In this document: positions 26,056-35,315 of the stretch, piece by piece | Layout of the letters: the number at the start of each line of letters is the position of its first letter | Numbering within the stretch: position 1 is the first letter of the stretch | Source: Flavobacterium panacis | Lineage (GTDB): Bacteria > Bacteroidota > Bacteroidia > Flavobacteriales > Flavobacteriaceae | Direction: 5' to 3' | Assembly: GCF_024649945.1 (NCBI RefSeq) | Contig: NZ_JANKMS010000008.1 | Coordinates: 62,001 to 126,000 of the forward strand | DNA length: 64,000 nucleotides | Made by a program: the position numbers and the translations under genes | The notes under the pieces: generated by a model | The model's database searches: none | What the model saw: the letters and a program-made list of their open reading frames with translations, nothing else | What the model was told of the DNA's origin: nothing

Positions 26056-27060
26056 ATGAACATCAAGAGCTTTAAATACTTTCAAAAACACTTTTCTATT
26101 TATAAAGTCGCATTCCTTATTTTTGCTTTTCAATCATTCACTTGTCAATCTCAACAAAATATGATAACACCACCTTATTTACAAAAAGGAGATACTGTTG
26201 CTCTTTTGGCTACAGCCAGAAAAAATATAGACGATAATTTAAAACCAACCATAGATTTATTGCACAGCTGGGGTTTAGAAGCCGTTGTTGGATCAACAAT
26301 CGGATTGGATTATCATCAATTGGCAGGAACAGACGAGCAAAGAGCTGCCGATTTTCAAAAACAAATGGACAATCCAAATATCAAAGCGATTTGGTGTGTT
26401 CGTGGAGGTTATGGAACGGTTAGAATGTTGGATTTATTAGATTTTACTAAATTCAAACAACATCCAAAATGGGTTATCGGATTTAGCGATGTAACTGTTC
26501 TCCACAATCATTTGAATACAATGGGTTATAAATCCTTACACGGAATTATGCCTGTAACAGTTCCAAGAGCAACTCCAGATGCTGTAAGTTCATTAAAAGC
26601 AAGCTTGTTTGGTGATCCTGTTTCTTATTCTATTAGTCCAACTCCTATGAATCGTTTTGGAAGTGCAACTGGAGAATTAGTTGGCGGTAATTTATCGATC
26701 TTATATAGTTTATTAGGTTCTCCGTCTGCAATTGACTGTCGTGATAAAATATTATTTATTGAAGATTTAGATGAATACCTGTATCATATTGATCGTATGA
26801 TGATGAATTTGAAACGAAATGGATGCATCGAGAATCTAAAAGGAATTATCATTGGCGGCATGACAAGCATGAAAGACAATGAAGTTCCGTGGGGTAAAAA
26901 TGCTTTAGAGATTATTGATGATGTTACCAAAAAATACAACATTCCAGTAATTTTCAATTTCCCAGCAGGTCATATTAGAGACAACAGAGCTTTAATTATG
27001 GGAAATACCGTTTCTATGGAAGTTACTGCAACGGGAAGCACCGTTACTTTTAAAAGATAA
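26056..27060 (+). CDS. LD-carboxypeptidase (peptidase S66)
   Basis: S66 peptidases cut L,D bonds in peptidoglycan peptides, for example removing the terminal D-Ala of the tetrapeptide during cell-wall recycling. The 334-residue protein has the nucleophile Ser144 in IGFSDVTVLHNHL, GELVGGNLSILYSLLG, the Glu-bearing LFIEDLDEYLYHIDRMM and the His in FNFPAGHIRDNRAL, in the family order. Unlike cytosolic LdcA it has an N-terminal hydrophobic segment followed by FTC30, which may be a lipoprotein signal, or the true start may be MITPPYLQKGD (residue 36). The neighbouring serine hydrolase supports an envelope role. Confidence 0.9.
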   Translation: MNIKSFKYFQKHFSIYKVAFLIFAFQSFTCQSQQNMITPPYLQKGDTVALLATARKNIDDNLKPTIDLLHSWGLEAVVGSTIGLDYHQLAGTDEQRAADFQKQMDNPNIKAIWCVRGGYGTVRMLDLLDFTKFKQHPKWVIGFSDVTVLHNHLNTMGYKSLHGIMPVTVPRATPDAVSSLKASLFGDPVSYSISPTPMNRFGSATGELVGGNLSILYSLLGSPSAIDCRDKILFIEDLDEYLYHIDRMMMNLKRNGCIENLKGIIIGGMTSMKDNEVPWGKNALEIIDDVTKKYNIPVIFNFPAGHIRDNRALIMGNTVSMEVTATGSTVTFKR

Positions 27061-27114
27061 AACTGCTCTATTCCTTATTTAAGGAAATCCAACAATACCA
27101 CATAAAAATATCGC

Positions 27115-27166
27115 AAGACGCGAAGTCGCAAAGTATAGTTAAAACTTTGCAACTTCGCGTCTTTTC
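27115..27166 (+). terminator. Large GC-rich hairpin after the LD-carboxypeptidase gene
   Basis: Stems of 12 bp (AAGACGCGAAGT with ACTTCGCGTCTT) and 7 bp (GCAAAGT with ACTTTGC) are stacked with one mismatch around a 9-base loop, and a short T-run follows. It probably ends the upstream transcript. Its GCAAAG/ACTTTGCG wording recurs in the hairpin after sufD at 61569-61621, so it belongs to a dispersed repeat family. Confidence 0.7.
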
Positions 27167-27231
27167 GTGCAATAATTAATTTAAATAAAATCGAAGATTC
27201 ACACTGAAAACTGTGACTGTAAACTAAAAAA

Positions 27232-27603
27232 ATGGCAGAACATAATGACTTAGGAAAATTAGGAGAAGATCTTGCTGTGGCACATCTTGAAGAAAATGGA
27301 TATTTAATTCTAGAACGCAACTTTGTTATTCAAAAGGCCGAAATAGATATAATTGCCAAAAAAGATTCCATTTTAGCAATTGTTGAAGTTAAAACGCGTT
27401 CGAGTTTAGATTTTGGTTCTCCGCAAGATTTTGTAAAACAAAAAAAGATTCAGTTACTCATTAAAGCAGTAAATGCCTACATAAACGATAGGGAAAAGGA
27501 TTTTGAAGAGGATTTAGAAGTCCGTTTTGACATCATTGCGGTCCATAAAAACGGCGAATCATTTGCAATTGAACATCTTACCGATGCATTTTATCACTTT
27601 TAA
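27232..27603 (+). CDS. yraN: YraN family protein (UPF0102), endonuclease-like fold
   Basis: The 123-residue protein has the core of the restriction-endonuclease-like fold: GKLGEDLAVAHLEENGYLILERNF at residues 8-31, then AEIDIIAKKDSILAIVEVKTR at 39-59, in which the Asp and the ExK residues match the active-site pattern. SFGSPQDF-type wording follows (here LDFGSPQDFV). The family is widespread, and no reaction is established to my knowledge. A Holliday-junction resolvase-like role has been suggested from the fold. The start lies 8 bases after a fragment of the 13-bp repeat family. Confidence 0.92.
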   Translation: MAEHNDLGKLGEDLAVAHLEENGYLILERNFVIQKAEIDIIAKKDSILAIVEVKTRSSLDFGSPQDFVKQKKIQLLIKAVNAYINDREKDFEEDLEVRFDIIAVHKNGESFAIEHLTDAFYHF

Positions 27604-27624
27604 CATAATTTTTTATTGTTATAA

Positions 27625-27655
27625 TTGTAACAATTTGTTTTTTTATTTATATTTG
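27625..27655 (+). promoter_or_regulatory. Promoter of the ACT-like protein gene
   Basis: TTG at 27625-27627 and a perfect -7 box TATATTTG at 27648-27655 are separated by 20 bases. The start codon is 64 bases downstream. Confidence 0.65.
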
Positions 27656-27719
27656 CAGAGATTTATAACATCGCAATGTTAAATTAACAACCAACCGAAT
27701 ACAAAAAAAAAAAAGAATT

Positions 27720-28376
27720 ATGAAAACTGTGTCTTCTATTGTAGAAAACTACATTAAAACAAAACCATTTCTACTGAACGCCCTCTCGCTCGGAATTATT
27801 AACCTGACTTCACTTTCGCGAAATATTATGACCGAATTAGAAAGTGAGTTTGGGAAAGAAGTAAAACAAGGAGCTGTTGTAATGTCTTTGAAACGACTTA
27901 CAGAAGAACTAGATTTTAAATTGAATCACAAAATCAATAAAGTAATTAAGAACATTGGTGAAATTACTGTTCGCTCTGAGCTTACAGATTACACTTTCGC
28001 AGCTTCTGAAACTGTTTTAAACAAACAAGCCGATTTAATTTCGGACATTAATGCTTTATCTGATATTTTTTATACCTCATCTCGTGGTGTAAACGAAACC
28101 AATATCGTTGTCAGCAGCAGTGTAAATCATTTAGTTGAAAAACACTTTATGAGAGAAAAATTAATCCAGAAATTGGATAATTTAGCTTCAATTACTGTAA
28201 AATTACCAAAAGAGAACATTGTTGTTCCTGGTATTTATTACTTCATTTTCCAACGTTTGGCTTGGGAAGGAATTATCATTAATGAGGTAATTTCTACTTC
28301 AAATGAATTTACAATTTTAGTTGGAGAAGATCAAGTTGATGTTGCTTTTAAAGTAATTAAAGACCTGAAAAACTAA
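27720..28376 (+). CDS. ACT-like regulatory protein of unknown role
   Basis: The 218-residue protein has an N-terminal helical part (SSIVENYIKTKPFLLNALSLGIINLTSLSRNIM is read as a winged-helix-like or all-helical region, residues 4-37). A C-terminal part (about 150-218) has the beta-alpha-beta pattern of an ACT domain: VPGIYYFIFQRLAWEGIIINEVIST then EFTILVGEDQVDVAFKVIKDL. ACT domains bind amino acids in regulators and kinases. There is no kinase domain here. The gene is conserved in flavobacteria as I recall, but no function can be assigned. It has its own promoter and terminator. Confidence 0.75.
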   Translation: MKTVSSIVENYIKTKPFLLNALSLGIINLTSLSRNIMTELESEFGKEVKQGAVVMSLKRLTEELDFKLNHKINKVIKNIGEITVRSELTDYTFAASETVLNKQADLISDINALSDIFYTSSRGVNETNIVVSSSVNHLVEKHFMREKLIQKLDNLASITVKLPKENIVVPGIYYFIFQRLAWEGIIINEVISTSNEFTILVGEDQVDVAFKVIKDLKN

Positions 28377-28421
28377 TTAAAAAATCAACATTTAAGAATC
28401 AAATTAGAGTTTTTATACCAC

Positions 28422-28463
28422 AAAAATCCTTTTGTCTTCTAGTAAGATAAAAGGATTTTTCTT
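28422..28463 (+). terminator. Terminator after the ACT-like gene
   Basis: A 17-bp stem with one G-T pair joins AAAAATCCTTTTGTCTT (28422-28438) to AAGATAAAAGGATTTTT (28444-28460) around a 5-base loop, followed by CTTTTT. Confidence 0.88.
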
Positions 28464-28649
28464 TTTAAACTCAAGCCTTAAGACCAACTTTCAGATAAGA
28501 ATATTCTCAAAATTCAAATTTTAAAGTAAATTTTATTTTTCTAAAGCGTCAATATGACACTTACTTTAGAAATGGGACTTTACGGCACATTTTACGTCAT
28601 TACTTTAAAACATAGCCTAAAAATCCGAATTAAGTTTTTTTATATATAA

Positions 28650-28679
28650 TTTGTTGCGAATAATATTTTTATATATTTG
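28650..28679 (+). promoter_or_regulatory. Promoter of a candidate small RNA
   Basis: A full-consensus Bacteroidota promoter is present: TTTG at 28650-28653, an 18-base spacer and TATATTTG at 28672-28679. No start codon with a real reading frame follows before the terminator at 28839. Confidence 0.7.
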
Positions 28680-28685
28680 CTAAAG

Positions 28686-28866
28686 AGTCTGATGATCAAT
28701 AATACATTTTGATAATCAAGACGAGTTAATTCCAAAGTCAATTATAAAAACTCGCAAAAAAGAAAACACTTAAATTGATAGACAGTTTTTCAACTTCACT
28801 ATAAAATTATCTAACCAAAACCACAATAATGCCATTAAAAATCACTCTTCGGAGTGATTTTTTTTT
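28686..28866 (+). ncRNA. Candidate independently transcribed small RNA of about 180 nt
   Basis: Between a consensus promoter (28650-28679) and a classic terminator (9-bp stem AAATCACTC with GAGTGATTT closing a cUUCGg tetraloop at 28839-28860, then nine T) there are about 150 bases without a plausible coding frame. Two further hairpins are visible: GATGATCAA with TTGATAATC (28690-28718) and CGAGTT with AACTCG (28721-28752). The upstream gene has its own terminator at 28422-28463, so this is a separate transcript. It does not show an obvious 6S, tmRNA, RNase P or SRP RNA signature. The 5' end is predicted from the promoter only. Confidence 0.55.
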
Positions 28867-29021
28867 GACTTCTTCTTAAAAACTATTTTGGCTTAAAAAA
28901 GCTAATAACACAAAGGAAATTTTCTTTCGTTTTTTACATAAAAATAATCTGCAAATGAGGTTTCCCGTATTGATTTCATCATATAATTCCATTTTTTTGC
29001 AATCAATTTTAATCCCAAAAA

Positions 29022-30344
29022 ATGAATAAAAAATTACTTTTACTTAGCCTTCTATTAGTTGTAGGATTATTTGTTTCCTGCTCTAGTGACGATTCAACTG
29101 AAAAGCCTGTTATTCCAGTAATTAAAGAGCCGTTGCCAATTACCATTAGCGAACTTACTTCTGATTTTTTAATAGTTGGTCAGAATTTAGAAATTAAAGG
29201 AATAAACTTAGCCAATAAAGATTATCCAACAGTAGTATTGTTAAATGATACAGAGCAAGTTATTGCTAAAGAAGTTACAGAAACCAAAATTGTACTTCCA
29301 ATCACAGATGCAATAAAAGTGGGTACTAATTCGGTAAGAATTCAAATTAATAAAACACTAAGTGCTCGTGCAAATTTCTTTGTAATGAAAAAAGGGTGGA
29401 ATAAATTGAATGGTTTAGGGACTTATGATGTTTTAACTTCTAATGTGTTTGACGACAGTAATTCTGTTTTCTCTTTTGCAGACAGTGACACACGTGATTT
29501 TGGTTTTTGGGGCTTTCCTGCAAAATTACAAGGAACAGCAGAAGGTTTAACCAGAACTGCTGTTAAACAAAATGGTGGTAGTTATGGTGCCTTTAAAATG
29601 GTAAATGATAACATAGGCGTTCTAACAAGTACTAATGCCGCGACTTATTCAAATAGTGGTTTTGAAAACAGCAATTCAACAACTGTCGAGCCTTCTTTTA
29701 GTCCCGCAATTAACGGATTAAATATTGGTTATGCAGATCAAAATACAAGTATTGTAACTACATTCAGAGGAGGACAAATTTATACTGCTGATCATGGAGC
29801 TACAGTTATTAAAAGCGAACCTCTAAAGTGGACAGCAAGAGGGAATTATTACAGAGCTTCAATCACAACTTTTAAAAAATCCTCAAACGGCAAATTCTAT
29901 CAGTTAGGAATAATAAATGATTATGCAAAAGAAGGTTCTAATAAACATCGTAACGTAGTTTTAGAATCTGCAACAGGATACAGTGACTGGAACGTGATTG
30001 ATACCATTTCTAAAGCAAACCTAAACATATCTTACATCTATAAATTCTTAAACATCAATACTATTTTGACTATAGATCCGACAAACAAAACTTTGGTCGC
30101 TTCTACTGATATGTTAAAAACTTGGAATGTAATTAAAACTGATGTTAAGAATATATTTCTAAGAACAGAAACGCAATGGTATATTGTTTCAGGTGATAAA
30201 ATTTACGTAACAAAAGATTCTGGAACAACATGGGAACTTGAACTTGAGTTGCCCGCTGATTCGTCTGTAAATGAAATTTCTTTCTCAAAAACAAAAATTA
30301 TTGTTTCAGGAAATAAAGGTTTGCATTATCTAAAATTGGAATAG
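29022..30344 (+). CDS. Lipoprotein with IPT/TIG-like domain and BNR-like repeats
   Basis: The 440-residue protein begins with a lipoprotein signal peptide (lipobox FVSC, Cys20) followed by SSDDST, the acidic stretch typical of surface-exported Bacteroidota lipoproteins. Residues 37-120 resemble an IPT/TIG (Ig-like) domain (ITISELTSDFLIVGQNLEIKG, then GTNSVRIQI). The remainder has repeated beta-strand pairs with phrases such as TKDSGTTWELELELP and VASTDMLKTWNVI, which resemble Asp-box/BNR propeller repeats. No ligand is known. A CCCGTA element 57 bases before the start is shared with two of the LRR genes. Confidence 0.8.
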   Translation: MNKKLLLLSLLLVVGLFVSCSSDDSTEKPVIPVIKEPLPITISELTSDFLIVGQNLEIKGINLANKDYPTVVLLNDTEQVIAKEVTETKIVLPITDAIKVGTNSVRIQINKTLSARANFFVMKKGWNKLNGLGTYDVLTSNVFDDSNSVFSFADSDTRDFGFWGFPAKLQGTAEGLTRTAVKQNGGSYGAFKMVNDNIGVLTSTNAATYSNSGFENSNSTTVEPSFSPAINGLNIGYADQNTSIVTTFRGGQIYTADHGATVIKSEPLKWTARGNYYRASITTFKKSSNGKFYQLGIINDYAKEGSNKHRNVVLESATGYSDWNVIDTISKANLNISYIYKFLNINTILTIDPTNKTLVASTDMLKTWNVIKTDVKNIFLRTETQWYIVSGDKIYVTKDSGTTWELELELPADSSVNEISFSKTKIIVSGNKGLHYLKLE

Positions 30345-30360
30345 TTTCGTACAAACTAAA

Positions 30361-30396
30361 AAACAAAAGGCGCATGATAACTCATGCGCCTTTTGT
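30361..30396. terminator. Bidirectional terminator between convergent genes
   Basis: A perfect 16-bp stem joins AACAAAAGGCGCATGA to TCATGCGCCTTTTGTT around a TAAC loop. T-runs exist on both strands, and it serves the convergent genes ending at 30344 and 30400. Confidence 0.92.
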
Positions 30397-30399
30397 TTT

Positions 30400-30954
30400 C
30401 TAAAATGAATAATTGAGGGCAAATCCAAAATTATTACTTAGTGTAATATCATTTTTTATGACAGTCGGTTTAAACGCTAATTTATCGTCTACATTAAATT
30501 GTGATAAAGCAGCGTCAATATTAGCATCAATGATATTTAGGACATAGAAACCAACCATAAACAAGGCTGATAAATCACGGTTTCTTTGAAATCCCTTCTG
30601 AATACGAATCAACCTGTCATCATCTAATCCGGCCAAGCTTGAGTTAGCGTTTGCGTTTCCAGCAAGTCTGCTTTTATATTCGTCCCGATACAAATGATAA
30701 TTTTTCTGATTGTCAATGTATAAATAAGTGCTCGTTCCGATTGCACCGTAAACCAAAGGAACTTTCCAGTATTTTTTATTGTAAACTTGCCCCAGACCTG
30801 GTACAATTGCCGAGAAAAATGATGCTTTTGCTGGTCTGAGCGGATCAATTGCTTCTGATGTCAGTGTATCTTTTAAAATAATTTTAGGTTTTTCTTGTGC
30901 GAAAATTGAAGTTAATCCAAAAAATAAAAATAGTAGAACGAGGTGATTCTGCAT
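30400..30954 (-). CDS. DUF5683 family protein
   Basis: The 184-residue protein starts with a signal peptide (to about residue 19, IFAQ). The characteristic core KASFFSAIVPGLGQVYNKKYWKVPLVYGAIG lies near residues 42-72, and RNRDLSALFMVGFYVLNIIDANIDAAL near 124-150. Both are short amphipathic membrane-associated stretches. It then ends in a beta-strand tail NNFGFALNYSF of the outer-membrane type. The family is common in Bacteroidota and uncharacterised. It is a single-gene minus-strand unit. Confidence 0.88.
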   Translation of the reverse strand: MQNHLVLLFLFFGLTSIFAQEKPKIILKDTLTSEAIDPLRPAKASFFSAIVPGLGQVYNKKYWKVPLVYGAIGTSTYLYIDNQKNYHLYRDEYKSRLAGNANANSSLAGLDDDRLIRIQKGFQRNRDLSALFMVGFYVLNIIDANIDAALSQFNVDDKLAFKPTVIKNDITLSNNFGFALNYSF

Positions 30955-31057
30955 AAAAGTTGGCTTTGAAAATTTTGGTTCAAAGAAAACTTTTTAGTTC
31001 TAAGATTTTTCTTAAATAAAAGATAAATAAAACTTAATTATGAATACGGTCGTAAAT

Positions 31058-31933
31058 TTAAAAGTATTCGAAGACTTTTTCGTCAGAAGTTAAAGAGTGA
31101 TTTTTACCATCTTCATAAATATAACGGATCTGACTTACCGGAAAGTTTTGTGCATTATAAATTAGTTGGTCTTTTACATAAGTTAACCCGTGCATTTTTA
31201 TTGCAACTAAATTATTTGGAGAGAAGTCTCTAAGCGAATTTGTTGATTCTGTATAAATTAAATAATATAGGCTTTTATTCAGCTTTTCATAACTGTAGTA
31301 TAATGGATTTCTTTTATCATCATATTGATACTCTGTAACTGAATCTCCTCCACTTGTTGTTTTTATGACATTACCTCTTTCATCATAAGTAAATTCAGTA
31401 AACGGGTAAAATTCATTGCCATCACTATCAACGAAACCTTTTGTTCTTACTGCTTTCAAAATTCTTCCCGTCGCATCGGTATCAAATTCGGTAACAAGTG
31501 TTGTCGGCACATCAAAACGCTTTTCGTAATAGCTTGTAACTTTGACTTTATTTTTTCCGTATTCTAATAATGCATAGTCATTTGTGTTTACATTCGTTTG
31601 TTTTACCAAACGATTTTCTTTATCGTAGGAATAAGAATAAGTATACACTGGAGAAAATACTGTTGAATTAAATATCTGCCTTAGTAGTTTTCCGTCGGCA
31701 TCGTACTCATATTGATAACGATTATATTGAAGTGGAGTCCAATTAAAAGTTGCTTCTACTAAAAATCCATTTTCGTATTTATAAGTTTCTACATAACTTT
31801 GTTTTGAAACTTTTACCGATTTCAATAAATGTTTGCTAAAATCCTGATTCTCCAAATTACTAGAATCTTCGGAACTGCAACCTAAAATAGTAGTAATTAT
31901 AAGTATGTAAACTAATTTGATTTTTTCCTTCAT
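31058..31933 (-). CDS. Lipoprotein with YD-repeat-like strands
   Basis: The Met at 31933 gives 291 aa and a proper lipoprotein signal (KLVYILIITTILGC, Cys at about 19) followed by SSEDSS. The ATG at 31960 would overlap the mfd stop and put an unusual charged extension first, so I prefer 31933. The mature part contains repeated strand pairs such as YQYEYDADGKLLRQ, YSYDKENRLVKQ, FTYDERGNVIK and EYQYDDKRNPLYY, which follow the YD/RHS-repeat pattern. No RHS core or toxin domain is attached. The gene follows mfd by 16 bases, so it may be in the same transcript, though no functional link is apparent. Confidence 0.82.
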   Translation of the reverse strand: MKEKIKLVYILIITTILGCSSEDSSNLENQDFSKHLLKSVKVSKQSYVETYKYENGFLVEATFNWTPLQYNRYQYEYDADGKLLRQIFNSTVFSPVYTYSYSYDKENRLVKQTNVNTNDYALLEYGKNKVKVTSYYEKRFDVPTTLVTEFDTDATGRILKAVRTKGFVDSDGNEFYPFTEFTYDERGNVIKTTSGGDSVTEYQYDDKRNPLYYSYEKLNKSLYYLIYTESTNSLRDFSPNNLVAIKMHGLTYVKDQLIYNAQNFPVSQIRYIYEDGKNHSLTSDEKVFEYF

Positions 31934-31949
31934 ATAAAAATAATTGCCG

Positions 31950-34900
31950 CTATTCCTCAAACAACTCCATCAATTCCAATGCTCGTTTTATCGACTTCAC
32001 ATTTTCAAAAGTCAATAATAAGCGTAATCCGTTTACGGTTTGTTTTTCTTTCATTTTGCAAAGGTTGCTGTGTTTTTGAACAAAGTTTAAAACGTTTCTG
32101 AACTTCACAGACTGATAATAATCTGATTGTTGATCTGAAACGAAATAACCAATCATTTTGCCTTGCTTCAAGACTAATTTTTCGATTCCGACTTTCGTTG
32201 CAATCCATTTAATTCTGATGCTGTTTAATAACGCAACAGCAGGTTTTGGTAGTGGTCCGAAACGGTCAACTAGTTTTTTCTCAAATTCCTGTAAACCGGC
32301 TTCGTCTTTTATCGCACCTAATTCGTTGTATAAAACCAAACGTTCTGAAACGTTATTGATATATTCATCTGGAAATAACAATTCGAAATCGGCATCGATT
32401 TGAATGTCTTTTACGTATTCTTTTGTATCGATGTCGTTTTCTTCAGGATATAAATCTTTGAATTCGTTTTCCTTCAATTCTTCAATCGCTTCATTCATGA
32501 TTTTTTGGTACGTATCAAAACCAATTTCATTAATGAAACCGCTTTGTTCTCCACCTAATAAATCTCCTGCTCCACGAATCTCCAAGTCTTTCATGGCAAT
32601 ATTGAAACCGCTTCCCAACTCGCTGAATTGCTCCAATGCCTGAATACGTTTTCTCGCATCTTCTGTCATGGATGAATACGGTGGACAGATGAAATAACAA
32701 AATGCTTTTTTATTGCTTCGCCCAACGCGCCCACGCATTTGATGCAGATCTGATAATCCAAAATTATTGGCGTTGTTGATGAAAATCGTGTTGGCATTCG
32801 GAACGTCCAATCCGCTTTCGATGATTGTTGTGGCAACCAAAACATCAAAATCTCCGTTCATGAAACCTAACATCAATTCTTCGAGCTTCGCACCGTCCAT
32901 TTGTCCGTGTCCAATTCCAACTCTTGCATTTGGAACCAAGCGCTGAATCATTCCAGCAATTTCTTTAATATTTTCAATTCGGTTATTGATAAAGAAAACC
33001 TGTCCGTTTCTTTGAATTTCATACGAAATCGCATCGCGAATAATTTCTTCATTAAAACCAACTACATTTGTTTCAATCGGATAACGATTTGGCGGAGGCG
33101 TTGTAATTACCGATAAATCTCGCGCTGCCATTAACGAAAACTGAAGCGTTCTCGGAATTGGCGTTGCTGTTAACGTCAATGTATCGACATTTGCAGCAAT
33201 GGTTTTGAGTTTATCTTTTACGTTTACACCAAATTTTTGTTCCTCATCGACAATCAATAAACCAAGATCTTTAAAAACCACATTTTTGTTTACCAATTGA
33301 TGCGTTCCAATTACGATATCTAGTTTCCCTTCGGCTAAATCTTTTAACGTCTGCGTTTTTTGTTTCGCAGTTCTAAATCGGTTTAAATAACCAATTGAAA
33401 CCGGCATATCTTTTAAACGTTCAGAGAAAGTTCTGTAATGCTGATAGGCCAAAATTGTCGTCGGAACTAAAACTGCCACTTGTTTGCTATTATCAACCGC
33501 TTTAAAAGCTGCACGAATCGCAACTTCCGTTTTTCCGAAACCAACGTCACCACATACCAAACGATCCATTGGGCGATCGCTTTCCATATCGGCTTTTACT
33601 TCTGCCGTCGATTTCATTTGGTCTGGTGTATCTTCGTAAATAAAAGAACTTTCCAATTCGTTTTGAAGATAACTGTCTGGCGCAAACTGAAAACCTTTTT
33701 CCAAACGACGTTTCGCATACAACTGGATTAAGTTGAATGCAATATGTTTGACACGCGCTTTGGTTTTCTGTTTTAAAACCTTCCAAGCGTTTGAGCCAAG
33801 TTTATAAATTTTCGGAGGTGTTCCGTCTTTTCCGTTGTATTTTGAGATTTTATGAAGCGAGTGAATACTCACATACACAATATCATTATCGGCGTAAACC
33901 AATTTTATGGCTTCCTGCGTTTTGCCTTCCACCTGAATTTTCTGTAAGCCGCCAAACTTCCCAATTCCGTGATCTATGTGCGTTACATAATCGCCAACAG
34001 AAAGTGCAGTTAGTTCTTTTAAAGTGATATTCTGCTTTTTAGAATACCCATTTTTGATGTTGAATTTATGATAACGCTCAAAAATCTGATGATCGGTATA
34101 CGCCGTTATCTGATTTTCTTCGTCAATAAAACCTTGATACAAAGGCAGTACAACAGTATTGTATTGTTTTCTAATATTCTCTGAATTAGCTTCATCCAAA
34201 GATTCAAAAATATCATGAAAACGTTTTGCCTGCGTTTCATTTGAACAGAACAAATAATTTTTATAGCCGTTAAAATGATTGTCACTCAGATTGTTCAACA
34301 ACAAATCAAACTGTTTGTTGAATGATGGCTGAGGCTGAATATGAAATTCGAATTTTTTAGTTGTTTTAAAGATTGGTTTTGAAGCCAATTCTACAATCGA
34401 AAAATCCAGTGCGCGCTTGATAAACGAAGCTTGATTTAAAAACAATTGCTCTGGCTCGGCATGTTTTATTTCTTTCGAAAGTTTTTCAAAAGCCTCTTCT
34501 GCTCTCGCAAATTGTTTGTCTAACTGACTAAAAAGTCCGTCTGTATTTTGAATGAAAAGAACTGTTTTTTCGGCAATATAATCCAGAAAGCTTTCTCTGT
34601 TTTCTTGAAACAACTTGTTCTCAACATTCGGAATTATAGTAATTTTTTTGTGTGTTTCAACAGATAATTGTGTTTCGACATCAAAACTTCTGATACTGTC
34701 TACTTCATTTCCAAAAAACTCAATTCTGTATGGATGATCGTTTGAAAAAGAAAAGACATCGACAATTCCTCCACGAACTGAAAATTCTCCCGGTTCTGTA
34801 ATAAAATCAACTCTTTTAAATTCGTATTCAAACAAAACTTCGTTGATAAAATCGATCGAAATTTTATCGTTTAAAGCAACTTTTAAAGTGTTTTTATCTA

Positions 34901-35315
34901 ATTCTCTTCTCGTCACCACTTTTTCGAAAATGGCTTCGGGATAAGTTACAATTATTGCTGGTTTTTTTCGCGAATTGATTCGGTTTAAAACCTCAGCGCG
35001 AAGCAGTACATTGGCGTTGTCGGTTTCTTCAATTTGATACGGACGACGAAAAGAAGCAGGGTAAAACAAAACATCCTGTTCGCCAATCATTTGTTCCAAA
35101 TCGTTTAAATAGTAAGCGGCTTCTTCTTTGTTATCTAAAATAATCAAAAAAGGCAGCTCGTTTTTTTTAAAAACAGAACGAATAATAAAGGAAACCGAAG
35201 ATCCCAGTAAACCGCTAAGGTTCATTTTTATCTGATTTCCTTCCAGTAAACTTTTAGCAATCTGCTCTGCTTTTGGCAAATTGTCATAGATGGTATATAG
35301 GGCGTTTTTACTCAA
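31950..35315 (-). CDS. mfd: Transcription-repair coupling factor
   Basis: Mfd removes stalled RNA polymerase from DNA lesions and recruits UvrA. At 1121 residues it is of normal length. The UvrB-like damage-recognition part is N-terminal. The CarD-like RNA-polymerase interaction domain begins at LSVGDYVTHIDHGIGKFGG near 430. The helicase part has Walker A GDVGFGKTEVA near 590, the DEEQ box in LLIVDEEQKFGV near 690, and TATPIPRTLQ. RGRVGRSNKKAF carries motif VI. A TRCF C-terminal domain follows ELFPDEYINNVSERLVLYNE. The 5' end overlaps the preceding lipoprotein gene by 8 bases. Confidence 0.97.
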   Translation of the reverse strand: MSKNALYTIYDNLPKAEQIAKSLLEGNQIKMNLSGLLGSSVSFIIRSVFKKNELPFLIILDNKEEAAYYLNDLEQMIGEQDVLFYPASFRRPYQIEETDNANVLLRAEVLNRINSRKKPAIIVTYPEAIFEKVVTRRELDKNTLKVALNDKISIDFINEVLFEYEFKRVDFITEPGEFSVRGGIVDVFSFSNDHPYRIEFFGNEVDSIRSFDVETQLSVETHKKITIIPNVENKLFQENRESFLDYIAEKTVLFIQNTDGLFSQLDKQFARAEEAFEKLSKEIKHAEPEQLFLNQASFIKRALDFSIVELASKPIFKTTKKFEFHIQPQPSFNKQFDLLLNNLSDNHFNGYKNYLFCSNETQAKRFHDIFESLDEANSENIRKQYNTVVLPLYQGFIDEENQITAYTDHQIFERYHKFNIKNGYSKKQNITLKELTALSVGDYVTHIDHGIGKFGGLQKIQVEGKTQEAIKLVYADNDIVYVSIHSLHKISKYNGKDGTPPKIYKLGSNAWKVLKQKTKARVKHIAFNLIQLYAKRRLEKGFQFAPDSYLQNELESSFIYEDTPDQMKSTAEVKADMESDRPMDRLVCGDVGFGKTEVAIRAAFKAVDNSKQVAVLVPTTILAYQHYRTFSERLKDMPVSIGYLNRFRTAKQKTQTLKDLAEGKLDIVIGTHQLVNKNVVFKDLGLLIVDEEQKFGVNVKDKLKTIAANVDTLTLTATPIPRTLQFSLMAARDLSVITTPPPNRYPIETNVVGFNEEIIRDAISYEIQRNGQVFFINNRIENIKEIAGMIQRLVPNARVGIGHGQMDGAKLEELMLGFMNGDFDVLVATTIIESGLDVPNANTIFINNANNFGLSDLHQMRGRVGRSNKKAFCYFICPPYSSMTEDARKRIQALEQFSELGSGFNIAMKDLEIRGAGDLLGGEQSGFINEIGFDTYQKIMNEAIEELKENEFKDLYPEENDIDTKEYVKDIQIDADFELLFPDEYINNVSERLVLYNELGAIKDEAGLQEFEKKLVDRFGPLPKPAVALLNSIRIKWIATKVGIEKLVLKQGKMIGYFVSDQQSDYYQSVKFRNVLNFVQKHSNLCKMKEKQTVNGLRLLLTFENVKSIKRALELMELFEE

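Noticed and set aside
28686-28866. Identification of the small RNA as 6S RNA or another housekeeping RNA
   Set aside because: No long closing stem between the 5' and 3' ends and no recognisable family core could be found by eye.
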